A stretch of DNA of 64,000 nucleotides. Source: Podospora bellae-mahoneyi. Its lineage: Eukaryota > Ascomycota > Sordariomycetes > Sordariales > Podosporaceae. The notes below the pieces were generated by a model. That model saw only the letters and a program-made list of their open reading frames with translations. It made no database searches and was not told where the DNA came from. Shown piece by piece: positions 52,644 to 61,258 of the stretch. The position numbers were made by a program, and so were the translations under genes. Every line of letters begins with the position of its first letter. Position 1 is the first letter of the stretch. The DNA lies in contig NC_085885.1 in the NCBI RefSeq assembly GCF_035222275.1, positions 1,116,001 to 1,180,000 of the forward strand. Direction: 5' to 3'.

Positions 52644-55600
52644 ATGACGACTCCATCCCTCAGCCTAGAAGAATGGCGCGCCCAGGTCTCAGCCATGAAA
52701 TCAGCCGTCGCCTCGGCCAACCTCAAACCATCACCCCCGACTAACAGCGATAACGAAGGCGACTGGACAGACGACGAGATTGAGCCCCGGCACCCCAGAA
52801 ACGGGGACATCTGGGACTTTATCTCGGACGACGACGACGACCTCCTCTCCGACAGTGATGACTCTGAGGACATCTCCAGCGGTGGTGACGACCAGTTCAG
52901 CGGCCGGCCTTCCAGTTCGGAAACGGTTTACGACTTGAACTGGTTGGCGGCGAAATGCCAAAACCACCCCTCCGGTCTTGACGGCCAAGCATTAGAGGGG
53001 CAGATTCTGGAAATTTTGACAGCGGGAAAGAGGTCGGAAGAGGAGGTGCAAAGCCAACTGACTGACCTGATCGGTTTTGACGACTTGGACTTTGTGGTCG
53101 AGTTGTCTCTGCACAGGGGCGAGGTTGTTGCCGCTGCTGCCTCAGAGAGGTCTGGCACCCGGTTGCTGACAAAAGCTCAGAGGCAGGAGCAGTTACGGGA
53201 AAGGGATCGGTTGCATAAGGGCCGAAAGTTGCAACAGGCACGGGAAAAGGAGGAGGAGTACCCCCACGTTTACAAACAATACCATGGTGGAAACACGCTG
53301 TCGCACAGCGGGCACAAGTACAAGCTCCCGCCCAACAGTCAGAGGTTGGAGTTTGAAAAGCACGAGGAGTATGTCATCCCCGCGGGGCGGGCGGGGACGC
53401 TGTGGCCGGGGCACAGGCTTGTCAGCATCAAGGAGCTGGATGGGCTTTGCCGGGGGACGTTTAGGGGGTATGAGAGTCTGAATCGGATGCAGAGCTTGGT
53501 TTACCCGGTTGCGTACAAGACGGGGGAGAACATGCTGATCTGTGCGCCGACGGGGGCGGGGAAGACGGATGCTGCGATGTTGACTGTGCTGCAGACGGTG
53601 GGGCAGTATCTGACGCCGAGTCCTGGGGAGGTTCATGACGCGAGCGAGTTTGGGGTTGATCTGGCAGAGTTCAAGATTGTGTATGTCGCGCCGATGAAGG
53701 CGCTGGCGGCCGAAATTACGGAGAAGTTGGGGAAGAGGTTGGCTTGGTTGGGGGTCAGGGTGAGGGAGTACACGGGTGATATGCACCTGACGAAGAGGGA
53801 GGTGGTGGAGACGCAGGTTATTGTTACGACGCCGGAGAAGTGGGACGTGGTTACACGAAAAGGGACGGGGGATACCGAGTTGGTGCAGAAGGTCAGGTTG
53901 TTGATCATTGATGAGGTGCATATGCTTCATGATGAGAGGGGTGCGGTGTTGGAGAGTCTGGTGGCGAGGACGCAGAGGCAGGTGGAGAGCACGCAGAGCT
54001 TGATTCGTATTGTTGGGTTGAGTGCCACGCTGCCGAATTATGTGGACGTGGCCGACTTTTTGGGCGTGAACAAGCAGAGGGGGTTGTTTTATTTTGATTC
54101 GAGCTTCAGGCCGGTGCCGTTAGAGCAGCACTTTTTGGGCGTGAAGGGGAAGGCGGGGACGAGGCAGTCGAGAGACAACATTGACGAGGTGGCGTTTGAG
54201 AAGGTGAGGGAGATGCTGGAACAGGGGCATCAAGTCATGGTCTTTGTCCATTCGAGGAGGGACACGCAGGCGACGGCCAAGATGCTGTATGAGAAGGCTA
54301 CGGACCAGGCTTGTGTCGGGTTGTTTGATCCGAGTGGGAGTGAGAAGTTTGAGGCGGCGATGAGGGATGTGAAGCAGACGAAGGCGAGGGAGATTAGGGA
54401 CTTGGTGCCAAAGGGGCTGGGCATTCACCATGCGGGTATGGCGAGGTCGGACCGGAACTTGATGGAGAGGCTGTTTGGGGAGGGTGTGATCAAGGTCTTG
54501 TGCTGTACGGCAACGTTGGCGTGGGGCGTCAACCTGCCGGCGGCGGCGGTTGTCATCAAGGGGACCCAGGTCTACAGTGCCCAGGAGGGCAAGTTTGTGG
54601 ACCTGGGCATTCTGGATGTGCTGCAGATCTTTGGTCGTGCTGGTCGTCCCCAGTTTGAGGATACTGGTATTGGCATGATCTGCACGACGCACGACAGGCT
54701 GGCTCATTACCTCACTGCCGTGACCGACCAGCTACCGATCGAGTCCAAGTTCTCGGCCAAGTTGGTGGACAACTTGAATGCTGAGATTGCGCTGGGCACC
54801 GTCACCTCGATCAACGATGCCGTCAAGTGGATCGGTTACTCGTATCTGTTTGTGCGGATGAGGAGGAACCCGATGGCCTATGGTATCGACTGGTCCGAGT
54901 ACAGCGACGACCCTCAACTGGTCCAAAGACGACGCAAGCTGGCCATTCAAGCTGCCCGGACGCTTCGGCAAAGTCAGATGATCATCTTCAACGAGACGAC
55001 CGAGGAGCTGCGCAGCAAGGACATCGGCCGTATTGCCAGCCAATACTACATTCAACACACCAGCATCCAAATCTTCAACTCGCTGATGAAGTGGGACTCG
55101 GCCGAGAAGGACATCCTCATGATGATTGCCATGTCTGGCGAGTTTGACAACATTCAGTCGAGAAACAACGAGGCCGACGAGCTGTCGCGGATGAAGGCGA
55201 ACCAGCACTTTATCCCATACGAGATCAAGGGCGGCATTGACACACCGCAGACAAAGACCAATATCCTGCTGCAGGCATACATCTCAAGGCTCCAGCCAGA
55301 GGACTTTGCGCTGACAAACGACTTGAATTATGTTGCTCAGCAGGCCGGCCGTATCTGCCGGGCTCTGTTCATGATTGCGCTGAACAGGAGATGGGGGTAC
55401 CAGTGCTTGGTTCTGTTGACCATGGCCAAGTCGATTGAGAAGCGGATTTGGGCTTTCCAGCATCCGTTCCACCAGTTCGATCTCCCCAAGCCGGTTCTGA
55501 ACAGCCTGGATGCGAAGGAGGCTTTGTCGATTGAGTCGATGCGCGAGATGGAGCCGGCCGAGATTGGGAATCTGGTCAATAACTTCAAGACGGGCCACAA

Positions 55601-58600
55601 AATTGCCAAGTTACTTGACAACTTCCCCACCTTGAGCATTGAGGCCGAGATTGCGCCCTTGAACCGGGATGTCTTGAGAATCAGGCTGTTTGTCACTCCT
55701 GATTTCCGCTGGAATGATTACCTTCATGGGACCTCGGAGTCGTACTACATCTGGGTTGAGAACTCGGAGACGTCTGAGATCTATCATCATGAGTTCTTCA
55801 TCCTTAGTAGGAGGAGGTTGCATGATGATCATGAGCTCAACTTTACGATTCCGCTGAGCGATCCGCTGCCGAATCAGATTTACGTCAGGGCGGTGTCTGA
55901 CCGATGGCTTGGTGCTGAGACGGTCACTGCTGTTTCTTTCCAGCATCTCATCAGGCCGGACACCGAGAGCGTGTACACGGATCTCCTGAACCTTCAGCCT
56001 CTGCCTGTTTCGGCTCTCAAGAACCCGGCCCTGGAGGAGCTGTACGCCCAGCGCTTCCGGTACTTCAACCCCATGCAGACGCAGTTGTTCCACACGCTAT
56101 ACCACCGACCAGTCAACGTTCTGCTGGGTTCGCCAACAGGCAGCGGCAAGACTGTGGCTGCCGAACTGGCCATGTGGTGGGCTTTCCGGGAGCGTCCTGG
56201 GTCAAAGGTGGTTTACATCGCTCCCATGAAGGCCCTCGTCCGCGAGCGTGTCAAGGACTGGGGCGACCGCCTTGCCAAACCATTGGGGCTGAGGCTGGTA
56301 GAGTTGACGGGTGACAATACTCCCGACACCCGGACCATTCAAGACGCTGATATCATCATCACCACTCCCGAGAAGTGGGATGGCATCTCGCGTAGTTGGC
56401 AGACGAGAGGATACGTCCGCAAGGTTAGTCTGGTCGTTATTGACGAGATTCATCTGCTGGCTGGTGACCGTGGTCCTATTTTGGAGATTATCGTGTCGCG
56501 CATGAACTACATCGCTGCGTCGACAAAGAATGCCGTCAGGCTGTTGGGCATGTCGACTGCTTGCGCCAATGCGACTGACTTGGGGAACTGGCTAGGTGTG
56601 AAAGGGGAGGAGGGGCTGTTCAACTTTAGGCACTCGGTTCGTCCAGTGCCGCTGGAGTTGTATATCGATGGGTTCCCAGAGGTTAGAGGCTTCTGTCCGC
56701 TGATGCAGTCTATGAACCGGCCTACTTTCCTGGCTATCTTGAATCATAGTCCGGAGAAGCCCGTTATCGTCTTTGTGCCGTCCCGTCGGCAGACGAGGTT
56801 GACGGCCAAGGATCTGATCAATCTGTGCGGTATGGAGGATAACCCGAGACGGTTCTTGAGCATGGACGAAGATGACTTGCAGGGTATCTTGTCTCGGGTC
56901 AAGGACGAGGCTCTCAAGGAGGCCATCAGCTTTGGAATTGGTCTGCATCATGCCGGTCTGGTGGAGGGTGACAGGCAGATCGCCGAGGAGCTGTTCCTCA
57001 ACAACAAGATCCAGATCTTGATCGCGACGAGCACGCTAGCTTGGGGTGTCAACTTGCCAGCTCACTTAGTCGTGGTCAAGGGAACGCAGTTCTACGACGC
57101 CAAGATTGAGGCGTACAAGGACATGGACTTGACGGATGTGCTGCAGATGTTGGGTCGTGCTGGTCGCCCGCAGTTCGACAGCTCTGGTGTTGCTCGCATC
57201 TTTACGCAAGACTCCAAGAAGGACTTTTACAAGCACTTCTTGCACACCGGCTTCCCGGTTGAGTCGTCGCTGCACACGGTGCTGGACAACCATTTGTGTG
57301 CTGAGATTTGCGCCGAGACGATCATCACCAAGCAGGATGCGTTGGACTACCTGACGTGGACGTTTTTCTTCAGACGCTTGCACAAGAATCCGTCGTATTA
57401 TGGGCTGGAGATCTCTGCCGAGGAGCACAACACCACTACGGCTCAGCAGCTGGCCAACGAGTTTATGATCTCCATGGTGGACTCTTCGCTTCATGAGCTG
57501 ACAGTATCAAAGTGCGTGGAGGTTTACCCTAACGGGGATGTCGACCCTACACCCCTAGGCAAGATCATGTCCTACTACTACCTCTCCCACAAAACCATCC
57601 GCCAGCTCGTCAAGAAAGCCAAACCCCAAGCCGCCTTCATCGACGTCCTGTCATGGATGTCCATCGCGACCGAATACGACGAACTCCCCGTCCGGCACAA
57701 CGAAGACCTCATCAACGCCGAGCTATCCAAGAACCTCCCCTTCCCAGGGACAGCCTTCGGTCTGCCCATGTGGGATCCCCATGTCAAGGCTTTTTTGCTG
57801 TTGCAAGCTCACATGTCGGGGATTACGCTGCCGATTACCGATTACGTCGGTGATCAGACTTCGGTATTGGATCAGTCAGTTCGTATCATCCAAGCCGGCA
57901 TCGACGTCATGGCCGAACTGGGTTACCTCTCCTCTCTCAAATCGTTTGCTTCCCTCCTCCAGGCAGTAAAGGGTGGCATCTGGCCTGACGAGGACCCCGT
58001 CTCCTTGCTACCGGGAGTCTCCCTCCCTGCAAACAACAAGCGCAAACCCACGCCGTTGCGGGACATCGCGAGGATATCCCGCAACCAGAACCAACTCGAT
58101 CGTCTTGCTCGCGAGCTTCACGTCCCGAGTTCTGCAATCGCCAAGTTCAAAAAAGCGGCGGCTTGCCTGCCTGATGTGAATGTCAGTGTCGACGATGTGA
58201 GAAACACGTCTTTGACCGTCACCTTGAGGCGTAAGAACCCCATCACGGAAAGGGAGGGGAGGATCTACGCGCCAAAGTATCCCAAGCCACAGACAGAGGG
58301 GTATTTTGTTATTGTTGGGGATTTGGCCACGGACGAGGTGGTGGCTGTCAAGAGGGTGGGTTGGAGTGAACGGCAGGCTAGAGACAAAAATGGGAAGAGA
58401 AACCCCGTTGAGATTGGGGACAGGCCGACGGCGAGAGCGGTGATCAAGTTGCCTGAGTGTGAGGGCAAGAGGAGGTATGATGTTTTGGTGGTGAGTGATG
58501 GGTATGTGGGTGTGGAGTGGGGGGTTAAGGCTGATGTGCCGGGGAAGCCGGTGGTGGATGTCGATGTCGGGGGGAAGGAGAAAGGGAAGATGCCTCAGGG

Positions 58601-58622
58601 GCAGGAAGGGGAGATGAGTTGA
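52644..58622 (+). CDS. SLH1: Ski2-like double helicase Slh1 (RQT complex; ASCC3 homologue)
   Basis: One uninterrupted exon of 1992 aa, close to yeast Slh1 (about 1970). The ATG at 52644 (GGCAAAAATGACG) starts MTTPSLSLEEWRAQVSAMKS; an acidic segment (DDDDDLLSDSDDSED) follows. Cassette 1 has APTGAGKTDAA (about 300-310), DEVH (about 423), SATLPNYVDVADFLGV and QIFGRAGRPQF, followed by a Sec63 domain. Cassette 2 has SPTGSGKTVAAEL (about 1162), DEIH (about 1266), STACANATDLGNWLGV and QMLGRAGRPQF, then a second Sec63 domain to the C-terminus. I prefer Slh1 over Brr2 because the N-terminus is short and the winged-helix region reads INDAVKWIGYSYLFVRMRRN. The enzyme splits collided ribosomes in ribosome-associated quality control. 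The intronless 6-kb frame is notable in this intron-bearing neighbourhood. Confidence 0.93.
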   Translation: MTTPSLSLEEWRAQVSAMKSAVASANLKPSPPTNSDNEGDWTDDEIEPRHPRNGDIWDFISDDDDDLLSDSDDSEDISSGGDDQFSGRPSSSETVYDLNWLAAKCQNHPSGLDGQALEGQILEILTAGKRSEEEVQSQLTDLIGFDDLDFVVELSLHRGEVVAAAASERSGTRLLTKAQRQEQLRERDRLHKGRKLQQAREKEEEYPHVYKQYHGGNTLSHSGHKYKLPPNSQRLEFEKHEEYVIPAGRAGTLWPGHRLVSIKELDGLCRGTFRGYESLNRMQSLVYPVAYKTGENMLICAPTGAGKTDAAMLTVLQTVGQYLTPSPGEVHDASEFGVDLAEFKIVYVAPMKALAAEITEKLGKRLAWLGVRVREYTGDMHLTKREVVETQVIVTTPEKWDVVTRKGTGDTELVQKVRLLIIDEVHMLHDERGAVLESLVARTQRQVESTQSLIRIVGLSATLPNYVDVADFLGVNKQRGLFYFDSSFRPVPLEQHFLGVKGKAGTRQSRDNIDEVAFEKVREMLEQGHQVMVFVHSRRDTQATAKMLYEKATDQACVGLFDPSGSEKFEAAMRDVKQTKAREIRDLVPKGLGIHHAGMARSDRNLMERLFGEGVIKVLCCTATLAWGVNLPAAAVVIKGTQVYSAQEGKFVDLGILDVLQIFGRAGRPQFEDTGIGMICTTHDRLAHYLTAVTDQLPIESKFSAKLVDNLNAEIALGTVTSINDAVKWIGYSYLFVRMRRNPMAYGIDWSEYSDDPQLVQRRRKLAIQAARTLRQSQMIIFNETTEELRSKDIGRIASQYYIQHTSIQIFNSLMKWDSAEKDILMMIAMSGEFDNIQSRNNEADELSRMKANQHFIPYEIKGGIDTPQTKTNILLQAYISRLQPEDFALTNDLNYVAQQAGRICRALFMIALNRRWGYQCLVLLTMAKSIEKRIWAFQHPFHQFDLPKPVLNSLDAKEALSIESMREMEPAEIGNLVNNFKTGHKIAKLLDNFPTLSIEAEIAPLNRDVLRIRLFVTPDFRWNDYLHGTSESYYIWVENSETSEIYHHEFFILSRRRLHDDHELNFTIPLSDPLPNQIYVRAVSDRWLGAETVTAVSFQHLIRPDTESVYTDLLNLQPLPVSALKNPALEELYAQRFRYFNPMQTQLFHTLYHRPVNVLLGSPTGSGKTVAAELAMWWAFRERPGSKVVYIAPMKALVRERVKDWGDRLAKPLGLRLVELTGDNTPDTRTIQDADIIITTPEKWDGISRSWQTRGYVRKVSLVVIDEIHLLAGDRGPILEIIVSRMNYIAASTKNAVRLLGMSTACANATDLGNWLGVKGEEGLFNFRHSVRPVPLELYIDGFPEVRGFCPLMQSMNRPTFLAILNHSPEKPVIVFVPSRRQTRLTAKDLINLCGMEDNPRRFLSMDEDDLQGILSRVKDEALKEAISFGIGLHHAGLVEGDRQIAEELFLNNKIQILIATSTLAWGVNLPAHLVVVKGTQFYDAKIEAYKDMDLTDVLQMLGRAGRPQFDSSGVARIFTQDSKKDFYKHFLHTGFPVESSLHTVLDNHLCAEICAETIITKQDALDYLTWTFFFRRLHKNPSYYGLEISAEEHNTTTAQQLANEFMISMVDSSLHELTVSKCVEVYPNGDVDPTPLGKIMSYYYLSHKTIRQLVKKAKPQAAFIDVLSWMSIATEYDELPVRHNEDLINAELSKNLPFPGTAFGLPMWDPHVKAFLLLQAHMSGITLPITDYVGDQTSVLDQSVRIIQAGIDVMAELGYLSSLKSFASLLQAVKGGIWPDEDPVSLLPGVSLPANNKRKPTPLRDIARISRNQNQLDRLARELHVPSSAIAKFKKAAACLPDVNVSVDDVRNTSLTVTLRRKNPITEREGRIYAPKYPKPQTEGYFVIVGDLATDEVVAVKRVGWSERQARDKNGKRNPVEIGDRPTARAVIKLPECEGKRRYDVLVVSDGYVGVEWGVKADVPGKPVVDVDVGGKEKGKMPQGQEGEMS

Positions 58623-58904
58623 GTTAAGACATGAAAATAGGAGATGGGCTCCAGATGTTCGAGAAGTTGTCCAAGTAAAAGGCTCACAAATACATAAATC
58701 GAATATAACCCACACACACCAATAAACAACACTGCGAGAATCTGCGAGAATAAAACCTGTCCTTGAAACATCTATTCATTACCATTACTAATATAATAAC
58801 CTTCTTGCTTCACCTATCTTTTATCCTCATATTCCCCCCCCCTTTTCCCTCCCAATTTCCAACCAAAACCATCACGTCCCACCCATCCATTTCCCTCCCC
58901 CCCC

Positions 58905-60401
58905 TTACCACAACTCCGTCCCAAAAACCGGCAAAAACACCACGCAAGCCTTCCACAAAATCATCACCGCCTGAACAACCGCCAGCGGCAACATCACCGC
59001 CCCCAAAACCACATTCCCCCCGCACAATTCAACAGTGTTCATCCAGATCGCCAAAAACGCCACGGTAAAAAAATGCCTAGCCAGCACCAACGGCCTCTGC
59101 ATCATCCCTCCCATCAGCGCAACCGGCTCGTCCGTCCTACCCATCTGAAAATACCGAAAACACCCCCTCTGCAGCGCCCTCAGCTGCCAATCATTCGCCG
59201 CAAACAGGCTGTACAACGCCTGCGCCAAAACATTGATAATGCTCGTCAGGCTCTTCCGGCGGTAGTGAAACGTGCTCATTGCCGACGACACCGCTCCGTG
59301 ATCAGACAGGTTAGGGATTTGCTCCGGGGAGAGCAGATACGACAAGACAACCACGTCGTTGAACGCGACAGTCATGCCTCCCCCCGTCAAGGGGTGGCGC
59401 ATATTGTGCGCGTCTCCCAGGACTAAAACGCCAGGGGTGGTTGTCTGTTTCGTGGGCGGGAGCCAGCTGTTTGGCATTGATTTCGGAATCTTCCCGTCGG
59501 CGAGCGCCTTGACAACGGAGGGTTGGACTGATTTAGGGAGGGCAGGCAAAACGACGTTTTGGATGTATCCCCTCACTCCCCCGTTCTGAGGGGAGGCAGC
59601 CGCGCAGTCGAGTGGAACGTCGATCAAAGCCCTGGTTTCGCGAGTGCCGATTTGGTAGAGCAGGACGACCGACGCGTCCCCGATGCAGACGTGGCCGTAG
59701 TATTGCGGGGGAAAATCACAGTCGATCAACTCCAACGCATAAAACTTTGACTTGACGATGGGGGTCTTGTTCAGAAGCGGTTGTCTGAACTTGCTGGCGT
59801 AACCATCCGCCACGATGGTCAAGGGAGCAAAGAAGGCCTCTTCCTTCCTGAGGTTCTTCTCCTTGTCTGTTGTCGTCCTCGTCTTCACACCTAGTACCTC
59901 CCCTCCCTTTTGGACGAGATCTGTCACCTCTGTTTCGAAAACAGTGATATTCGGATGTTCATGACACGCCTTCCTCAGCTGCATGATGAACCTCCCGTGG
60001 TGAAACGCCCTCCCCTCTGGCCCTCTCCTGTCTCTCTTCTCCCCTCTTGTCACCACGACGTTTCCCTCCGGCGAGACAGTAGGGTATGGGATCGCGACGT
60101 CATCACCGCGGTACAAGACGTGGTAGCCGTAGCAAGGGATAGCATCGATGCCCTCCAGGCATTTCGCCAGGCCGAGTTTCTTGAGGGCGGCTACACCGCC
60201 CGGCTGGAGGAGTTCGCCTACGATGCGGTCGGGCTCGTGGAGCCAGCGCTCGAGGAGGATGACGGAGCGGCCTTGGTTTGCGAAAGAGAACGCGGCTGCG
60301 CAGCCGAAGACGCCGGCGCCGATGACGACGATGTCTGCTTCGTGGTGTTGCTCGCGGCGGGTGCGCTCGTGGTCGAGGGCGGATTTTGGTTTGGAGGCCA
60401 T
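58905..60401 (-). CDS. ERG1: Squalene epoxidase (squalene monooxygenase)
   Basis: Single exon, 498 aa, the usual fungal length. FAD-binding signatures are IVVIGAGVFGCAAAF (GxGxxG, 28-33), IVADGYASKFR (DG motif, 199-200) and VLVLGDAHNMRHPLTGGGMT (GD motif, 329-330). RIVGELLQPGGV and GIDAIPCYGYHV are specific to squalene epoxidases. The last 60 residues contain two hydrophobic helices that anchor the enzyme to ER or lipid droplets. It oxidises squalene to 2,3-oxidosqualene in ergosterol synthesis and is the target of allylamine antifungals. It is convergent with SLH1 (282 nt between stops). Confidence 0.95.
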   Translation of the reverse strand: MASKPKSALDHERTRREQHHEADIVVIGAGVFGCAAAFSFANQGRSVILLERWLHEPDRIVGELLQPGGVAALKKLGLAKCLEGIDAIPCYGYHVLYRGDDVAIPYPTVSPEGNVVVTRGEKRDRRGPEGRAFHHGRFIMQLRKACHEHPNITVFETEVTDLVQKGGEVLGVKTRTTTDKEKNLRKEEAFFAPLTIVADGYASKFRQPLLNKTPIVKSKFYALELIDCDFPPQYYGHVCIGDASVVLLYQIGTRETRALIDVPLDCAAASPQNGGVRGYIQNVVLPALPKSVQPSVVKALADGKIPKSMPNSWLPPTKQTTTPGVLVLGDAHNMRHPLTGGGMTVAFNDVVVLSYLLSPEQIPNLSDHGAVSSAMSTFHYRRKSLTSIINVLAQALYSLFAANDWQLRALQRGCFRYFQMGRTDEPVALMGGMMQRPLVLARHFFTVAFLAIWMNTVELCGGNVVLGAVMLPLAVVQAVMILWKACVVFLPVFGTELW

Positions 60402-60648
60402 GATGATGGGCGGTATGTGTTGTGTGTTGCGGAATAGGTGAGAGGGGACGGGGAGGGAGAAAATATCAGACGAACGGTGAGGTCACCGTGGTGTCGTCGT
60501 GGCGGAAAAGAAAGGAATTGGCTTTTGGCGATTAAGTTTAGAGTAGAAGGTTGCAAACAAAACAACAAAGTCCCGCGAAATAACCAGCGCCTTTTAGACC
60601 GCCTCCCAATTCCTCTAATCGTGATTCGTCAATGGGGTGTCGGAGCTT

Positions 60649-60681
<33 letters not shown>

Positions 60682-61197
60682 CTCTCTCTTCAAGAACACG
60701 AAAAGCAAAAGAAAGCAAATATATAAAACAAAAAGTGGTGTGTGTTTCCTGGCTCTCGAAATTGACCTCCAACCGATCTCGACGACAAATCGTCCCATGG
60801 CGGGAAGCACCGCTCATCGCCCCCGGTCCCAGCCAACCAATCACCGCCCGAGCGCATGGGCCCCCTTTCCCCCTTCTGCGCGTTCTTGCCCCTGATAAGT
60901 CCCACCCACCGCGACCCGACCGCTTCCAGAAATTCACATGTCAGTCGATGGCCAAGACGCTTGAATTCCAATGGCGTGGCCTGTTTTTATTCAAATATGA
61001 TCATATTCGTCAAACTTTTCATGTTACATTTGTTTCCCTTTTTCGAATCCCCCAGTTCCCAAAAACCTCCCGATAATGCAATATGCTTGGTATATATGTA
61101 TTGTACAACGGCCCTCCCCCCTTTCCCAACCCTTACGCTTGGGTCAACACCAAATGCGAACCATCCCCGCTCTCTATCCTCCCCCCTTTCCCAACCC
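60402..61197. other. Intergenic between ERG1 start and the PPR-like gene's stop
   Basis: Holds the ERG1 promoter. An interrupted TC microsatellite lies at about 60648-60690 and a 65-bp duplication at the distal end (listed separately). No gene is supported; short frames on both strands read through the TC run. Confidence 0.45.
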
Positions 61198-61258
61198 TTA
61201 CGCTTGGGTCAACACCAAATGCGAACCATCCCCGCTCTCTATCCTCCCCCCCTTCCCA
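61113..61258. repeat. Perfect 65-bp tandem duplication, two full copies plus partial third
   Basis: Units begin CCTCCCCCCTTTCCCAACCC at 61113 and 61178, with a truncated start at 61243. The copies are identical by eye. The second unit (61178-61242) contains the stop codon and the last 14 codons of the minus-strand gene; the first unit is a duplicate of that same stretch lying just beyond the stop. Confidence 0.95.

Noticed and set aside
52644-58622. Spliceosomal helicase Brr2
   Set aside because: The N-terminal extension is too short and the sequence between cassettes reads like Slh1/ASCC3; a family tree would settle it.
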